Assembly: GCF_004005845.1 (NCBI RefSeq) | Contig: NZ_SADE01000004.1 | Coordinates: 1 to 64,000 of the forward strand | Reading direction: 5' to 3' | Origin: Hwanghaeella grinnelliae | GTDB taxonomy: Bacteria > Pseudomonadota > Alphaproteobacteria > UBA8366 > Aestuariispiraceae | Length of the DNA stretch: 64,000 nucleotides | In this document: positions 1 to 10,279 of the stretch, in pieces | Numbering within the stretch: position 1 is the stretch's first letter | How the letters are laid out: the number at the start of each line of letters is the position of its first letter | Program-made: the position numbers and the translations under genes | Notes under the pieces: generated by a model | Seen by the model: the letters and a program-made list of their open reading frames with translations, nothing else | The model's database searches: none | What the model was told of the DNA's origin: nothing

Positions 1-123
1 GACAACGTGACGATGGAAGTCGAACTGATTGCCCCGATCGCCATGGACGAAGGTCTTCGTTTCGCGATCCGTGAAGGCGGCCGCACCGTTGGTGCAGGCG
101 TCGTCGCGGGCATCATCGAGTAA
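1..123 (+). CDS. tuf: elongation factor Tu, C-terminal fragment
   Basis: The window opens inside this gene. Forty codons in frame 1 end at TAA (121-123) and encode the last strand of EF-Tu domain 3, with the family's RTVGAGVV signature just before the end. EF-Tu carries aminoacyl-tRNA to the ribosome. Its position directly upstream of rpsJ matches the usual str-S10 gene order. Only the C-terminus is visible, but the motif is unambiguous. Confidence 0.95.
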   Translation, partial: DNVTMEVELIAPIAMDEGLRFAIREGGRTVGAGVVAGIIE

Positions 124-136
124 TTAAGCAGGGCGA

Positions 137-175
137 CCGCCCGGACCAGGTCAGGACCGGGCGGCGTTCTTTTGT
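137..175 (+). terminator. possible terminator or attenuator between tuf and rpsJ
   Basis: An 8-bp GC stem (ccgcccgg 137-144 with ccgggcgg 157-164) encloses a 12-nt loop and is followed by cgttctttt. This looks like a Rho-independent terminator or partial attenuator that separates tuf from the S10 operon. The T-run is interrupted, so read-through is likely. Confidence 0.5.
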
Positions 176-200
176 AGCGCTCTCTAAGGGGTGAAACGGC

Positions 201-509
201 ATGGATAGCCAGAACATTCGCATTCGCCTGAAGGCGTTCGATCACCGCGTCCTCGATCAGTCGACGCGCGAGATCGTGTCCACGGCGAAGCGCACGGGTG
301 CCGAGGTTCGCGGACCAATTCCGCTGCCTACCCGGATCGAAAAGTTCACGGTGCTGCGGTCTCCGCACATCGATAAGAAAAGCCGTGAGCAGTTCGAGAT
401 ACGGACCCATAAGCGGGTGCTGGACATCGTCGACCCGACACCGCAAACAGTCGATGCTTTGATGAAGCTCGATCTGGCTGCTGGTGTCGATGTCGAGATC
501 AAGCTCTAA
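201..509 (+). CDS. rpsJ: 30S ribosomal protein S10
   Basis: 102 residues, full length for the family. It starts [19 protein letters not shown] and carries the conserved GPIPLPT segment. S10 sits in the head of the 30S subunit and also forms the NusB-S10 antitermination complex. It is the first gene of the S10 operon. A GGGG-type Shine-Dalgarno stretch lies upstream of the ATG. Confidence 0.98.
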   Translation: MDSQNIRIRLKAFDHRVLDQSTREIVSTAKRTGAEVRGPIPLPTRIEKFTVLRSPHIDKKSREQFEIRTHKRVLDIVDPTPQTVDALMKLDLAAGVDVEIKL

Positions 510-523
510 GTGCGGGGGATTTC

Positions 524-1297
524 GTGATGCGTTGCGGGTTGATCGCGCAAAAGGTCGGTATGACGCGTGTCTTCAAAGAAGACGGCGCCAGTGTACCGGT
601 AACGGTCCTGAAGATCGACGAACTTCAAATCGTCGCTCAGCGGACTGAAGACAAACACGGTTACACGGCCCTGCAAATGGGTGGTGGCCGCCGTAAGGTG
701 AAACACACGACGAAGCCGATGCGGGGACACTTCGCAAAGGCGCAGGTCGAGCCGAAGCGGAAACTGGCTGAATTCCGGGTTTCCGATGACGCAATGATCG
801 ATGTCGGTGCTGAACTGACGGCTGATCACTTCATCGCCGGCCAGTATGTGGACGTGACGGGCAGCAGCATCGGTAAAGGTTTCGCCGGTGCAATGAAGCG
901 GCACAACTTCGGCGGTCTTCGGGCCAGCCACGGTGTGTCGGTTTCGCATCGCTCCCACGGCTCCACCGGCCAGTGCCAGGATCCGGGCAAGGTCTTCAAG
1001 GGTAAGAAGATGGCTGGCCATATGGGTGCAGAACGCGTGACGACGCAGAACCTGGAAGTGGTTGCGACCGATGTGGATCGCGGCTTGATCCTGGTCCGTG
1101 GCGCCGTCCCCGGTTCGAAGTCCGGTTGGGTCATGGTTCGCGACGCTGTGAAGCGGTCACTGCCGGAAGACGTCCCGTTCCCGGGTGCGTTCAAGCTGGC
1201 GGCGGATCCGAACGCGGTTGCCGAAGAAGCTCCGGCTGATGCGCCGGCGGTTGAGGCTGCGGAAGACGCAGGCACGACCGAAGAACAGAACTCGTAA
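524..1297 (+). CDS. rplC: 50S ribosomal protein L3
   Basis: 257 residues. The core has the L3 pattern: [13 protein letters not shown] at the N-terminus and the [23 protein letters not shown] loop around residues 145-167, whose Gln is a PrmB methylation target in other bacteria. L3 binds 23S rRNA near the peptidyl-transferase centre. The start is either GTG 524 or ATG 527. The last 25 or so residues are an Ala/Glu/Asp-rich tail not present in the roughly 210-residue E. coli protein. Confidence 0.97.
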   Translation: MMRCGLIAQKVGMTRVFKEDGASVPVTVLKIDELQIVAQRTEDKHGYTALQMGGGRRKVKHTTKPMRGHFAKAQVEPKRKLAEFRVSDDAMIDVGAELTADHFIAGQYVDVTGSSIGKGFAGAMKRHNFGGLRASHGVSVSHRSHGSTGQCQDPGKVFKGKKMAGHMGAERVTTQNLEVVATDVDRGLILVRGAVPGSKSGWVMVRDAVKRSLPEDVPFPGAFKLAADPNAVAEEAPADAPAVEAAEDAGTTEEQNS

Positions 1298-1313
1298 GTT
1301 AGGTGCGAAGGTC

Positions 1314-1934
1314 ATGAAGGCGAAAATTATCACCCTCGACAACGCTGCCGCCGGCGAGATCGATCTCGCGGACGAAGTGTTCGGTGTCGCTGTCCGCAAG
1401 GACATCATGTCCCGCATGGTCAACTATCAGTTGGCTAAGCGGCGCGCTGGCACGCACAAGGTCAAGGGCCGCAGTGAAGTCAACGGTTCGACAGCGAAAA
1501 TCTATCGTCAAAAAGGCACAGGCCGTGCCCGTCATGGCGACAAGAAGGCGCCCCAGTTCCGCGGTGGCGGTCAGGTGTTCGGTCCGCATCCGCGCGACCA
1601 TAGCCACAGCATGCCGAAAAAGGTCCGGGCCTTGGCAATGCGCTCTGCGCTCTCCGCCAAGCAGGCCGATGGCAAGCTGATCATCCTGGACGATGCCACG
1701 CTGGACAGCCCGAAGACGAAGGTGCTGAAGGACAAACTGGCCGGACTGGGTTGGGGCAATGCCCTGTTCGTCGGCGGTCCGGAAGTGGACGGCAACATGG
1801 CTTTGGCGGTTCGGAACATTCCGGGTGTCGATCTGCTGCCGACCCAGGGCGCGAACGTGTACGACATTCTTCGTCGGGATCTTCTGGTTCTGACCAAGGC
1901 CGCCGTTGAAGGGTTGGAGGCCCGCTTGAAATGA
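1314..1934 (+). CDS. rplD: 50S ribosomal protein L4
   Basis: 206 residues from ATG 1314 ([14 protein letters not shown]), which I prefer over in-frame starts inside rplC. The extended loop [14 protein letters not shown] and the [15 protein letters not shown] segment are diagnostic; this loop lines the peptide exit tunnel. The stop overlaps the rplW start as ATGA, so the two are probably translationally coupled. Confidence 0.97.
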   Translation: MKAKIITLDNAAAGEIDLADEVFGVAVRKDIMSRMVNYQLAKRRAGTHKVKGRSEVNGSTAKIYRQKGTGRARHGDKKAPQFRGGGQVFGPHPRDHSHSMPKKVRALAMRSALSAKQADGKLIILDDATLDSPKTKVLKDKLAGLGWGNALFVGGPEVDGNMALAVRNIPGVDLLPTQGANVYDILRRDLLVLTKAAVEGLEARLK

Positions 1935-2254
1935 GTTGGAAATATCTCAACAAGAAGGCCGTTTCCAAAGAACGGATGTACGACGTCCTGCTGTCGCCGG
2001 TGATTACCGAAAAGGCGACGTTGGGCGGTGAGAACAACCAGATTTCCTTCAAGGTTGCGACGACTGCGACCAAGCCGGAAATCAAGGCTGCCGTTGAAGG
2101 TCTGTTCGACGTCAAAGTCCGGTCCGTGAACACGCTTGTGGTCAAGGGCAAGACGAAACGTCACCGCGGCCGTATCGGGCAGCGCAGCGATTGGAAGAAG
2201 GCCGTCGTTCGTTTGGTAGAAGGTGATTCTATCGACGTCACCACGGGTCTTTGA
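1931..2254 (+). CDS. rplW: 50S ribosomal protein L23
   Basis: 107 residues with the family motif [10 protein letters not shown] near residue 22 and [15 protein letters not shown] in the C-terminal half. L23 lies at the tunnel exit and docks SRP and trigger factor. ATG 1931 has GGAGG at 1916-1920 and overlaps the rplD stop. A later ATG at 1976 is possible but has no good ribosome binding site. Confidence 0.97.
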   Translation: MSWKYLNKKAVSKERMYDVLLSPVITEKATLGGENNQISFKVATTATKPEIKAAVEGLFDVKVRSVNTLVVKGKTKRHRGRIGQRSDWKKAVVRLVEGDSIDVTTGL

Positions 2255-2308
2255 AACAGGGCTCAAGAAACCGTCGAACGCGGATTGAGTTAAGGGAGCG
2301 AGAGCATC

Positions 2309-3139
2309 ATGGCGCTCAAGCAATATAAACCGAACACACCCGGCCAACGTGGCTTGGTGCTGGTCAAGCGGACGGACCTCCACAGTGGCGGTCCGGTCAA
2401 GAGCCTGACCGAAGGTCTGACCAACAAGGGCGGCCGCAACAACACCGGTCGTATCACGGCACGGCGTCAAGGCGGTGGGCACAAGCGCCGGTACCGGGTC
2501 ATCGATTTCAAGCGCCAGAAGTGGGATCAACCCGCAACTGTCGAGCGCCTGGAATACGATCCGAACCGGACCGCGTTCATTGCTCTGATCCGTTACGCGG
2601 ACGACGAGTTGGCCTACATCCTGGCGCCGCAGCGTTTGAAAGCCGGTGACACGGTCGTGGCCGGGGCCAAGGTCGACGTGAAACCTGGCAACGCGATGCC
2701 GCTTGGTGCAATGCCGGTCGGTACCATCGTCCACAATGTGGAGATGAAGCCGGGCAAGGGTGGTCAGATTGCACGTTCGGCTGGGACTTATGCCCAGTTG
2801 GTCGGTCGCGATCAGGGCTATGCCCAGCTGAAATTGATGTCGGGTGAACTGCGCGTCGTTCGGTCCGAATGCATCGCGACGGTTGGCGCGGTCAGTAACC
2901 CTGACCAACAGAACATCAAGCTTGGTAAGGCCGGCCGTAAACGTTGGCTTGGCAAGCGTCCGTCGGTTCGTGGCGTCGTCATGAACCCGGTTGATCACCC
3001 GCATGGTGGTGGTGAAGGCCGGACCTCGGGTGGCCGTCATCCGGTTACGCCCTGGGGTAAGCCGACCAAAGGTAAGCGCACGCGGTCGAACAAGTCGACG
3101 GATAAGTACATTATCCGCCGCCGACACGCGAAGAAGTAG
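2309..3139 (+). CDS. rplB: 50S ribosomal protein L2
   Basis: 276 residues, the usual length. It begins with the alphaproteobacterial [15 protein letters not shown], and the [19 protein letters not shown] region near the C-terminus contains the conserved histidine implicated in peptidyl-transferase function. L2 is a primary 23S rRNA binder that bridges to the small subunit. GGGAGCGAG upstream serves as ribosome binding site. Confidence 0.98.
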   Translation: MALKQYKPNTPGQRGLVLVKRTDLHSGGPVKSLTEGLTNKGGRNNTGRITARRQGGGHKRRYRVIDFKRQKWDQPATVERLEYDPNRTAFIALIRYADDELAYILAPQRLKAGDTVVAGAKVDVKPGNAMPLGAMPVGTIVHNVEMKPGKGGQIARSAGTYAQLVGRDQGYAQLKLMSGELRVVRSECIATVGAVSNPDQQNIKLGKAGRKRWLGKRPSVRGVVMNPVDHPHGGGEGRTSGGRHPVTPWGKPTKGKRTRSNKSTDKYIIRRRHAKK

Positions 3140-3150
3140 GAGAAGGCAAG

Positions 3151-3429
3151 GTGGCACGCTCCGTTTGGAAAGGTCCCTTCGTGGATCATTACCTTCTGAA
3201 AAAAGCCGAAGACTCCGCGTCTTCGGGTCGGAAGGACGTAATTAAGACATGGTCTCGTCGGTCGACCGTTCTGCCGCAGTTCGTGGGCCTGACTTTCGGT
3301 GTCCATAACGGTCGGAAGTTTGTTCCGGTTCTGGTGACCGAACACATGATCGGCCACAAGCTGGGTGAGTTCGCCCCGTCGCGGACCTACTACGGCCATT
3401 CGGCCGACAAAAAGGCGAAGAGGGGTTAA
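3151..3429 (+). CDS. rpsS: 30S ribosomal protein S19
   Basis: 92 residues starting at a GTG (3151) with AGGAGAAGG just upstream. The motifs [10 protein letters not shown] and [14 protein letters not shown] are typical. S19 pairs with S13 in the 30S head near the A-site. The rplB stop is 11 nt upstream and rplV follows within 6 nt. Confidence 0.98.
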   Translation: MARSVWKGPFVDHYLLKKAEDSASSGRKDVIKTWSRRSTVLPQFVGLTFGVHNGRKFVPVLVTEHMIGHKLGEFAPSRTYYGHSADKKAKRG

Positions 3430-3434
3430 CGATC

Positions 3435-3815
3435 ATGGGTAAGGCAGCTGCAGAGCGCCGTTTGGACGAGGCGGAAGCGATGGCTCTGTCCCGTACGATC
3501 CGGATCAGCCCTCAGAAGCTGAATCTGGTCGCGGCTTCGATCCGTGGCAAGGCCGCCAGTGCTGCGGTCGCGGAATTGGCTTTCTCCCGTCGCCGGATTG
3601 CCGGCGACGTGAAGAAAGTCCTGGAAGCGGCCATTGCGAATGCGGAGAACAACCATCAGCTTGACGTTGATCGGTTGTTCGTGAAGGAAGCCTTTGTTGG
3701 CAAATCCTTCGTTATGAAGCGTTTTAGGGCGCGTGCCCGCGGTCGCGGTGCGCGGATTTTGAAGCCGTTTTCGAATTTGACGATCGTCGTGCGCGAGCGC
3801 GAAGACGCGGAATAG
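3435..3815 (+). CDS. rplV: 50S ribosomal protein L22
   Basis: 126 residues. [20 protein letters not shown] is the globular-domain motif, and [19 protein letters not shown] is the long beta-hairpin that lines the exit tunnel, where macrolide-resistance changes occur in other species. The N-terminus is slightly extended (about 15 residues) relative to E. coli. Confidence 0.97.
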   Translation: MGKAAAERRLDEAEAMALSRTIRISPQKLNLVAASIRGKAASAAVAELAFSRRRIAGDVKKVLEAAIANAENNHQLDVDRLFVKEAFVGKSFVMKRFRARARGRGARILKPFSNLTIVVREREDAE

Positions 3816-3837
3816 GCAGCGGGTAAAGGAAGATATC

Positions 3838-4524
3838 ATGGGTCAAAAAGTTAACCCGATCGGTCTGCGCCTCGGCATCAACCGGACCTGGGATTCCCGT
3901 TGGTTCGCCGGTAAGAACTACGCGGACCTGCTGCATGAAGATTTGAAGCTGCGGGATTTCCTGCATGACAAGCTTAAGCAGGCGGGGATTTCCCGGATCG
4001 TGATCGAACGTCCGGCCGGTCGTGCGCGTGTCACCATTCATTCGGCGCGTCCGGGTGTGGTGATCGGCAAGAAGGGCCAGGATATCGAAAAGCTGCGCCA
4101 GCAGTTGAACAAGATCACGGGTAAGGACGTCGCGCTTAACATCGTCGAAGTCCGCAAGCCCGAAATCGACGCCAAGCTGGTTGCCGAAAACATCGCGCAG
4201 CAGTTGGAACGTCGCGTTGCCTTCCGACGTGCCATGAAGCGCGCGGTTCAGAGCGCAATGCGCCTGGGTGCCGAGGGGATCCGGATCAACTGTGGTGGGC
4301 GTCTCGGCGGCGCGGAAATCGCGCGGACTGAATGGTACCGTGAAGGTCGGGTTCCGTTGCACACGCTTCGTGCGGACATCGATTACGGCTTGGCCGAAGC
4401 GCACACGACCTATGGTGTCTGTGGCGTGAAGGTCTGGGTCTTCAAGGGCGAGATCATGGCCCATGACCCGATGGCGCAGGACAAACGGATGGATACAGGT
4501 TCGCCCGCGGGTGGCCGGTCCTAA
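3838..4524 (+). CDS. rpsC: 30S ribosomal protein S3
   Basis: 228 residues, starting [14 protein letters not shown]. The KH domain motif [14 protein letters not shown] is around residues 75-88. The C-terminal domain has [13 protein letters not shown] and the [19 protein letters not shown] block. S3 forms part of the mRNA entry channel and helicase site. GGAAG precedes the ATG. Confidence 0.98.
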   Translation: MGQKVNPIGLRLGINRTWDSRWFAGKNYADLLHEDLKLRDFLHDKLKQAGISRIVIERPAGRARVTIHSARPGVVIGKKGQDIEKLRQQLNKITGKDVALNIVEVRKPEIDAKLVAENIAQQLERRVAFRRAMKRAVQSAMRLGAEGIRINCGGRLGGAEIARTEWYREGRVPLHTLRADIDYGLAEAHTTYGVCGVKVWVFKGEIMAHDPMAQDKRMDTGSPAGGRS

Positions 4525-4591
4525 GTCTCTGGCGGTCTCGTTGACCGTCACGTGAATTGAACGAATTGAGCATATTCGAGGGTTTTTTGAC

Positions 4592-5011
4592 ATGCTGAGC
4601 CCGAAACGTACGAAGTTCCGGAAGGCCCATAAAGGCCGCATCCATGGTAATGCCAAGGGCGGAACGGCCTTGAATTTCGGCTCCATCGGTCTCAAGGCCA
4701 TGGAACCGGGGCGGATAACCTCGCGTCAGATTGAAGCGGCTCGCCGTGCGATCGTTCGCCGGATCCGTCGTCAGGGTAATGTCTGGATCCGTATTTTCCC
4801 GGATGTGCCCGTCAGCTCGAAACCCGCGGAAGTCCGCATGGGTAAGGGTAAGGGGACGCCGGAATATTGGGCGGCCCGGGTTAAGCCTGGTCGTGTGATG
4901 TTCGAGATGGACGGTGTCGATCACGGTGCGGGCAAGGAAGCTTTCGAATTGGCGGCGGCGAAGTTGCCGATCCGCTGCAAGATCATCACGCGCCTCGGCG
5001 CCGGCGCTTAA
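4592..5011 (+). CDS. rplP: 50S ribosomal protein L16
   Basis: 139 residues, full length. It starts [16 protein letters not shown] and has the conserved [18 protein letters not shown] segment around residues 82-99, which contacts A-site tRNA and the 5S rRNA region. A 67-nt gap after rpsC has no stem with a T-run, so co-transcription is likely. Confidence 0.98.
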   Translation: MLSPKRTKFRKAHKGRIHGNAKGGTALNFGSIGLKAMEPGRITSRQIEAARRAIVRRIRRQGNVWIRIFPDVPVSSKPAEVRMGKGKGTPEYWAARVKPGRVMFEMDGVDHGAGKEAFELAAAKLPIRCKIITRLGAGA

Positions 5012-5064
5012 TCAGCGTAGTCGGCAGCTAGAGCAGCGGAACAGAGAAGGCGAAGGATAGGGCC

Positions 5065-5262
5065 ATGAAAGCCGAAGACCTGCGTCAGAAGACGGAAGAC
5101 GAATTGAACGGTCAGCTTCTTGATCTCAAGAAGGAACAGTTCAACCTGCGTTTTCAGGCGGCCAGCGGGCAGCTGGAAAATACAGCGCGCTCACGTGAAG
5201 TGCGGCGCGATATCGCTCGTATCAAGACGCTGCTCGGTCAGCGCCAGGCTGCGGCGAGTTAA
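5065..5262 (+). CDS. rpmC: 50S ribosomal protein L29
   Basis: 65 residues. [28 protein letters not shown] is split by the usual helix turn, and the [13 protein letters not shown]-like second helix follows (here [13 protein letters not shown]). L29 lies beside L23 at the tunnel exit. Normal spc-operon position before rpsQ. Confidence 0.97.
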   Translation: MKAEDLRQKTEDELNGQLLDLKKEQFNLRFQAASGQLENTARSREVRRDIARIKTLLGQRQAAAS

Positions 5263-5330
5263 ATTTAAGCCGAGGCCGATATCGGTCCCGGTGGAATGGA
5301 TAGAAACGAGTTAGGGCGGAGTTTAGAGCG

Positions 5331-5573
5331 ATGCCGAAACGGATTATGCAGGGCACAGTGGTGTCTGACCACGGCGAGAAGACGATTGTCGTCCAGGTTG
5401 AGCGCCGCTTTAAGCACCCGCTGCTGAACAAGATCGTGCGGAAGTCCAAGCGATTCATGGCTCATGACGAGAGCAACACCCATAAGACGGGTGACATGGT
5501 TCGTATTGCGGAGTGCCGGCCTCATTCCAAGCGTAAGACTTGGGAAGTGGTGACGGACGAAGCGTCCGCGTAA
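5331..5573 (+). CDS. rpsQ: 30S ribosomal protein S17
   Basis: 80 residues. The OB-fold motifs [18 protein letters not shown] and [18 protein letters not shown] are typical of S17, a primary 16S rRNA binder. It follows rpmC and precedes rplN as in other bacteria. Confidence 0.98.
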   Translation: MPKRIMQGTVVSDHGEKTIVVQVERRFKHPLLNKIVRKSKRFMAHDESNTHKTGDMVRIAECRPHSKRKTWEVVTDEASA

Positions 5574-5673
5574 GGTTTGGGATTTGCGCGGCTGTGCCGG
5601 GCGGATCGCAGTTTGAGTTTGATGTTTGTTCGGGTGTTTTTGCCCGGACATATGGGATGAAAGGGTCGGACAT

Positions 5674-6042
5674 ATGATCCAGATGCAAACTAACCTGGAT
5701 GTCGCCGACAATTCGGGCGCGCGTCGGGTCCAGTGCATCAAGGTGCTCGGGGGCTCGAAGCGACGTACCGCTTCAGTTGGCGATGTCATCGTCGTTTCCG
5801 TTAAGGAAGCGATTCCGCGCGGCCGCGTTAAGAAAGGCGATGTGCTTAAAGCTGTCATCGTCCGGACGGCGCAGCCGGTTCGGCGTCAGGACGGATCGAC
5901 GATCCGATTCGACTCCAATGCCGCGGTCCTCATCAACAAGCAGAACGAGCCGATCGGTACCCGTATCTTCGGTCCGGTCGTCCGTGAACTGCGTGCGAAG
6001 CGCTTCATGAAGATCGTTTCGCTCGCGCCGGAGGTGCTGTAA
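5674..6042 (+). CDS. rplN: 50S ribosomal protein L14
   Basis: 122 residues from ATG 5674 ([19 protein letters not shown]), exactly the family length. An in-frame ATG upstream at 5626 would add a non-conserved extension. The motif [21 protein letters not shown] is typical. L14 sits at the subunit interface. Its stop overlaps the rplX start in TAATG. Confidence 0.97.
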   Translation: MIQMQTNLDVADNSGARRVQCIKVLGGSKRRTASVGDVIVVSVKEAIPRGRVKKGDVLKAVIVRTAQPVRRQDGSTIRFDSNAAVLINKQNEPIGTRIFGPVVRELRAKRFMKIVSLAPEVL

Positions 6043-6356
6043 TGGCTGCGAAGATCAAAAAGGGTGACAAGGTCGTCGTTTTGACCGGTCGCGACAAAGG
6101 CAAGGAAGGCGAAGTCATCGAAGTTCGTCCCTCCGAAGACCGTGTCGTTGTCCGTGGCGTCAATGTCGTCAAGCGTCACACGCGTCCGTCCATGTCGGCC
6201 CAAGGTGGGATCGTTGAGAAGGAAGCGCCGATAGCGGTTTCGAACATCGCGCACCTTGACCCCAAGGACAACAAGCCGACCCGTGTTGGTTTCAAGGTTC
6301 TCGACGGCCGCAAGGTCCGCTTTGCGAAGCGGTCCGGCGAAGTCATCGACGCGTAA
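6042..6356 (+). CDS. rplX: 50S ribosomal protein L24
   Basis: 104 residues. The KOW motif [20 protein letters not shown] lies at the N-terminus. L24 is an assembly-initiator protein of the 50S subunit. Overlap by one base with rplN (TAATG) indicates coupled translation. Confidence 0.97.
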   Translation: MAAKIKKGDKVVVLTGRDKGKEGEVIEVRPSEDRVVVRGVNVVKRHTRPSMSAQGGIVEKEAPIAVSNIAHLDPKDNKPTRVGFKVLDGRKVRFAKRSGEVIDA

Positions 6357-6375
6357 GTCGGAAGGATCGAGAAAG

Positions 6376-6933
6376 ATGTCGGGAAAAGAATATACTCCGC
6401 GCCTCGAGCAGCATTATAAAGATGCCGTTCGCGCTAAGATGCTGGAGAAGTTCGGCTACAAATCCTCTATGGAAGTGCCGAAGCTGGACAAGATCGTCAT
6501 CAACATGGGTGTCGGGGAAGCGGTCGCGGATCGTAAGAACCTGAACGGCGCTGTTGATGATCTTTCACTGATCACCGGTCAAAAGCCGGTGACGACCAAG
6601 GCCAAGAAATCCATCGCCGGCTTTAAGCTGCGTGAAGGCATGGCTGTTGGCGCCAAGGTTACTCTGCGGCGCGAGCGCATGTATGAATTTCTTGACCGTC
6701 TGATCAACGTGGCGCTGCCGCGTGTCCGTGACTTCCGCGGGATCAGCAGCAAGAGCTTCGATGGCCGTGGCAACTACGCCATGGGCTTGAAGGAACAGAT
6801 CGTGTTTCCGGAAATCGATTACGACAAAGTCGATTCTATCCGGGGCATGGATATCGTGATTTGCACGACGGCGAATTCGGACGATGAAGCACGCGCGCTT
6901 CTGGACGAATTCAATATGCCGTTTCAGAAATAG
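6376..6933 (+). CDS. rplE: 50S ribosomal protein L5
   Basis: 185 residues from ATG 6376 ([16 protein letters not shown]), preceded by GGATCGAG. The reading frame is open further upstream, but that extension overlaps rplX and is not L5-like. Motifs: [30 protein letters not shown] and [15 protein letters not shown]5 binds 5S rRNA and contacts P-site tRNA. Confidence 0.97.
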   Translation: MSGKEYTPRLEQHYKDAVRAKMLEKFGYKSSMEVPKLDKIVINMGVGEAVADRKNLNGAVDDLSLITGQKPVTTKAKKSIAGFKLREGMAVGAKVTLRRERMYEFLDRLINVALPRVRDFRGISSKSFDGRGNYAMGLKEQIVFPEIDYDKVDSIRGMDIVICTTANSDDEARALLDEFNMPFQK

Positions 6934-6949
6934 ACGGGAGTGACGTCAG

Positions 6950-7255
6950 ATGGCCAAAAAGAGCGCCATTGAGCGGAACAAGAAGCGGGAACGTTTGACT
7001 AAGTCCGCGGCTAATCGCCGGGCGAAGTTGAAGGAGACCCTTCATAACCGCGAGCTGCCGCCGGAAGAACGGTTCAAGGCAGCAATGGATCTGAACAAGA
7101 TCGCGAAGAACGCCTCTCCCGTCCGTCTGCACAATCGGTGCGAACTGACCGGACGTCCGAAGGCGTACTATCGCAAATTCCGCATCTCGCGTATCGCGCT
7201 GCGTGAACTGGCCTCTCATGGTCAGATCCCGGGCGTGACTAAGTCGAGCTGGTAA
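6950..7255 (+). CDS. rpsN: 30S ribosomal protein S14
   Basis: 101 residues, the long zinc-independent type: only one cysteine is present in the [16 protein letters not shown] region, not the two CxxC pairs of the short zinc-binding form. The C-terminal [11 protein letters not shown] is typical. S14 belongs to the 30S head. Confidence 0.98.
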   Translation: MAKKSAIERNKKRERLTKSAANRRAKLKETLHNRELPPEERFKAAMDLNKIAKNASPVRLHNRCELTGRPKAYYRKFRISRIALRELASHGQIPGVTKSSW

Positions 7256-7270
7256 CGGAGGACTGATAAG

Positions 7271-7669
7271 ATGGCGATGAGTGATCCTCTTGGTGACATG
7301 CTGTCCCGCATTCGGAATGGCCAGGTTGCCCGCAAGGCTGCCGTGCCGGTTCCGTCGAGCAAACTGCGCGCGCGGGTTTTGGACGTGTTGCAGCGCGAAG
7401 GGTATATCCGTGGCTACAGCGAATCCGAGATCAAAAAGGGTATTTCCGAGCTGAACGTCGAGTTGAAGTATTTTGACGGTGAGCCGGTGATTAAGGAAAT
7501 TTCGCGTGTCTCAAAGCCGGGACGGCGCGTTTATTCCGGGATCAAGGACTTGGGCCGCGTTTATAACGGTCTGGGTATCTCGATCCTCAGCACCCCCAAG
7601 GGTGTGATGTCGGACGCGGAAGCGCGTGAAAATAACGTGGGTGGCGAGGTTCTTTGCCGGGTCTACTAA
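7271..7669 (+). CDS. rpsH: 30S ribosomal protein S8
   Basis: 132 residues. It starts [18 protein letters not shown] and ends with the [21 protein letters not shown] pattern, the RNA-binding C-terminal domain. ACGGAGGAC lies upstream as a strong ribosome binding site. S8 binds 16S helix 21 and in E. coli represses spc translation; no such site was verified here. Confidence 0.98.
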   Translation: MAMSDPLGDMLSRIRNGQVARKAAVPVPSSKLRARVLDVLQREGYIRGYSESEIKKGISELNVELKYFDGEPVIKEISRVSKPGRRVYSGIKDLGRVYNGLGISILSTPKGVMSDAEARENNVGGEVLCRVY

Positions 7670-7723
7670 GGCCAGGCAGAGACACGTTACCTGTAAGCTA
7701 TACGAAGATAAGGGTTTTGAACC

Positions 7724-8263
7724 ATGTCACGCGTTGGCAAATATCCGGTTGAGGTTCCAAGCGGCGTCGATATTTCGATCGTCGAGGGACTGGTGACCGC
7801 TAAAGGCAAGAACGGCGAACAGAAGGTGGCGATCACCGACTATGTCACCGTCTCCATGGCCGAAAATATGGTTTCCGTAGAGCCGGTAAACCAGAGCAAG
7901 AAGGCTCGCCAGCACTGGGGCATGGTTCGCGCCATGATCAGCAATGCGGTTTTGGGCGCGTCGGAAGGCTTTGTTAAGCGGCTGGAAGTGAATGGCGTCG
8001 GTTACCGTGCGCAGGTGCAGGGGTCGACCTTGAAGCTGCAACTCGGTTTCAGTCATGACGTAAACTTCCCGATCCCGTCGGACGTGAAGATTGCGATTGA
8101 AGGCGACCGCGGCAACATCATCGCCGTTTCCGGCGCGGACAAGCAGCGGGTTGGGCAGATTGCCAGTGAAATCCGCGGCTATCGTCCGCCTGAACCTTAC
8201 AAGGGCAAGGGGCTTCGTTACACCGACGAGACCATCCTTCGTAAGGAAGGGAAGAAGAAGTAA
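7724..8263 (+). CDS. rplF: 50S ribosomal protein L6
   Basis: 179 residues. [16 protein letters not shown] opens the protein, and the two alpha/beta repeats end in the conserved [17 protein letters not shown] block. L6 lies near the sarcin-ricin loop. It is followed after 100 nt by rplR. Confidence 0.98.
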   Translation: MSRVGKYPVEVPSGVDISIVEGLVTAKGKNGEQKVAITDYVTVSMAENMVSVEPVNQSKKARQHWGMVRAMISNAVLGASEGFVKRLEVNGVGYRAQVQGSTLKLQLGFSHDVNFPIPSDVKIAIEGDRGNIIAVSGADKQRVGQIASEIRGYRPPEPYKGKGLRYTDETILRKEGKKK

Positions 8264-8363
8264 GCCGGACGGAGAGGTCTCCGATACGGTAAATCGCGCC
8301 GCATCCGGGCTGCGGAAAGTCCAAAAGACATACCGCGGTGGGCGCATTGCGAGGACAGGAATT

Positions 8364-8726
8364 ATGATTAGTACCAAAAAACTCTTCGAGCGGCGCCGAG
8401 CGCGTGCGCGGTACCAAATTCGGAAACTCGGCGGCGGCAAGCCCCGTCTTTCCGTGCACCGCACGAACAAACAGATCTACGCCCAGGTCATCGACGATCT
8501 GGCCGGCGTCACCGTCGCCGCTGCGTCGACGATGGATACGGACTTCCGTTCTGGCGGGAAGTCCGGCGGCAATTCTGATGCCGCGGCGGTTGTCGGCAAG
8601 CTGATCGCTGAGCGCGCCAAAGCGGCGGGCGTCGAACAGGTCGTGTTCGATCGTGGCGGTTTTCGTTTTCATGGCCGGGTGAAGGCGCTGGCAGATGCCG
8701 CGCGTGAAGCCGGTTTGAAGTTCTAA
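8364..8726 (+). CDS. rplR: 50S ribosomal protein L18
   Basis: 120 residues from ATG 8364 ([20 protein letters not shown]), with GAGGACAGGA as ribosome binding site. Longer in-frame starts run into rplF and are rejected. Motifs: [20 protein letters not shown] and [27 protein letters not shown]18 escorts 5S rRNA with L5. Confidence 0.97.
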   Translation: MISTKKLFERRRARARYQIRKLGGGKPRLSVHRTNKQIYAQVIDDLAGVTVAAASTMDTDFRSGGKSGGNSDAAAVVGKLIAERAKAAGVEQVVFDRGGFRFHGRVKALADAAREAGLKF

Positions 8727-8739
8727 GGGGATCCGAGCG

Positions 8740-9300
8740 ATGGCACGTGGACCGAGAGAAGAACGCAACAGGGATGGCGAATCCGATCTGGTTGAAAAGC
8801 TGGTCGCGATCAACCGTGTTGCGAAAGTTGTTAAGGGTGGTCGTCGTTTCGGCTTTGCCGCTTTGGTCGTCGTTGGTGACGGTCGCGGCCGGGTCGGGTT
8901 CGGCCACGGTAAGGCGCGCGAAGTGCCGGAAGCGATTCGTAAGGCGACGGACCAGGCCAAGAAGACCATGGTTCGTGTTCCCCTGCGGGAAGGCCGTACG
9001 CTGCACCACGACGTCCACGGCCGCTTCGGCGCCGGTCGGGTTGTGATGCGGGCTGCGCCCTCCGGTACCGGCATCATCGCCGGTGGTCCGACCCGCGCGG
9101 TGTTCGAAGCCCTGGGTGTGCAGGACGTTGTCGCCAAGTCGACGGGTTCGTCCAACCCCTACAACATGGTGAAAGCCGCTTTTGAAGGCCTCAAGAGCAG
9201 CAGTTCCCCGCGCATGGTTGCGGCGCGCCGCGGCAAGAAAGTCAACGATATCGTTGGCCGCCGTGACGGACATGCCGGTACTGAAGAAAACGCGGCGTAA
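8740..9300 (+). CDS. rpsE: 30S ribosomal protein S5
   Basis: 186 residues. The dsRNA-binding-like N-terminal domain carries [23 protein letters not shown]-type sequence and [18 protein letters not shown]. The C-terminal domain has [23 protein letters not shown]5 guards decoding accuracy. The extra tail after residue 175 is weakly conserved. Confidence 0.98.
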   Translation: MARGPREERNRDGESDLVEKLVAINRVAKVVKGGRRFGFAALVVVGDGRGRVGFGHGKAREVPEAIRKATDQAKKTMVRVPLREGRTLHHDVHGRFGAGRVVMRAAPSGTGIIAGGPTRAVFEALGVQDVVAKSTGSSNPYNMVKAAFEGLKSSSSPRMVAARRGKKVNDIVGRRDGHAGTEENAA

Positions 9301-9321
9301 AGTTAGGCCGGGAGAGAACCA

Positions 9322-9513
9322 ATGGCGGAAGACAAAAAGCTTCGGGTAACCCAGACGGGCAGCCCGATCCGGCGTGAAGCTAGCCAGCGTGCAACGCTGG
9401 TGGGCCTTGGTCTGAACAAGATCGGCCGCACGCGCGAACTGGAAGACACCCCGTCCATCCGTGGCATGATCCGCAAGGTCCGCCACATGGTTCGGGTAGA
9501 AGAACTCGGTTGA
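9322..9513 (+). CDS. rpmD: 50S ribosomal protein L30
   Basis: 63 residues. [20 protein letters not shown] and [22 protein letters not shown] match the compact L30 fold. Standard spc position between rpsE and rplO. GGGAGAG upstream is a good ribosome binding site. Confidence 0.97.
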   Translation: MAEDKKLRVTQTGSPIRREASQRATLVGLGLNKIGRTRELEDTPSIRGMIRKVRHMVRVEELG

Positions 9514-9569
9514 TCGCCGACCGGTCCCAAACCGGTAGGTAGACCCGTAGGTCAGAAGGAAGTCAGACA

Positions 9570-10091
9570 ATGAAACTCAACGAACTGTCCGACAATCCGG
9601 GCGCGGCAAAGACACGGATGCGTGTCGGTCGTGGCATCGGGTCCGGCAAGGGCAAGACCGCCGGTCGCGGGGTCAAAGGCCAGAAGTCGCGCTCCGGTGT
9701 TTCCATCAAGGGGTTTGAAGGCGGCCAGATGCCGTTGTATCGCCGCCTGCCGAAGCGCGGTTTCACCAATGCGCCGTTCCGCAAGGAATTCGCGACGGTG
9801 AATCTGGGCCGCCTGCAGGAAGCGGTCGAAGCCAAGAAGATCGACGCCAAGAAGCCGATCGATGCCGAGGCGCTGCTTGCCGCCGGTATCATCAGCAAGG
9901 AACTGGACGGTGTGAAGATTCTCGCCAAGGGCGAACTTTCGACCGCCTTGACGATCCAGGCCGCCAAAGCCAGTCAGGCCGCAATTGCCGCAGTCGAAAA
10001 GGCCGGTGGCAAGATCGAACTTCCGGCGGAAGTCGAGAAGGCACCCTCGAAGAAGCGTCGCCACCTGGCGATGAAGAACCGGGACGCTTAA
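9570..10091 (+). CDS. rplO: 50S ribosomal protein L15
   Basis: 173 residues, about 15 longer than usual because of a basic C-terminal tail ([17 protein letters not shown]). The N-terminal glycine-rich [24 protein letters not shown] segment and the [18 protein letters not shown] motif identify it. L15 is a late assembly protein of the 50S subunit. Confidence 0.97.
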   Translation: MKLNELSDNPGAAKTRMRVGRGIGSGKGKTAGRGVKGQKSRSGVSIKGFEGGQMPLYRRLPKRGFTNAPFRKEFATVNLGRLQEAVEAKKIDAKKPIDAEALLAAGIISKELDGVKILAKGELSTALTIQAAKASQAAIAAVEKAGGKIELPAEVEKAPSKKRRHLAMKNRDA

Positions 10092-10114
10092 TAGGTTTGA
10101 TGCATAGGGAAGGG

Positions 10115-10140
10115 CGCGACCTAAAGGTCGTGTCTTTTCC
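10115..10140 (+). terminator. weak hairpin/attenuator between rplO and secY
   Basis: A 7-bp stem (10115-10121 with 10126-10132, one G-U pair) closes a TAAA loop and is followed by tcttttcc. It resembles a weak intrinsic terminator in the 188-nt rplO-secY gap and could lower downstream transcription rather than stop it. Confidence 0.35.
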
Positions 10141-10279
10141 GTTGCAATCGTTGCATCGACACCCAACGTCCTTTAACAGGCAACTAGCCGGGGACAGGAC
10201 ACGCGCGAATACGAAGCCCAACCGGCATTAGGGATTCAAGCGCGGGTTGGAACGATAGGGTAACGGGAACAGGTATCGT

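Noticed and set aside
1571-3157. Long 528-codon minus-strand frame across rplD-rplB
   Set aside because: Shadow of three well-identified ribosomal protein genes; sequence resembles no protein family.
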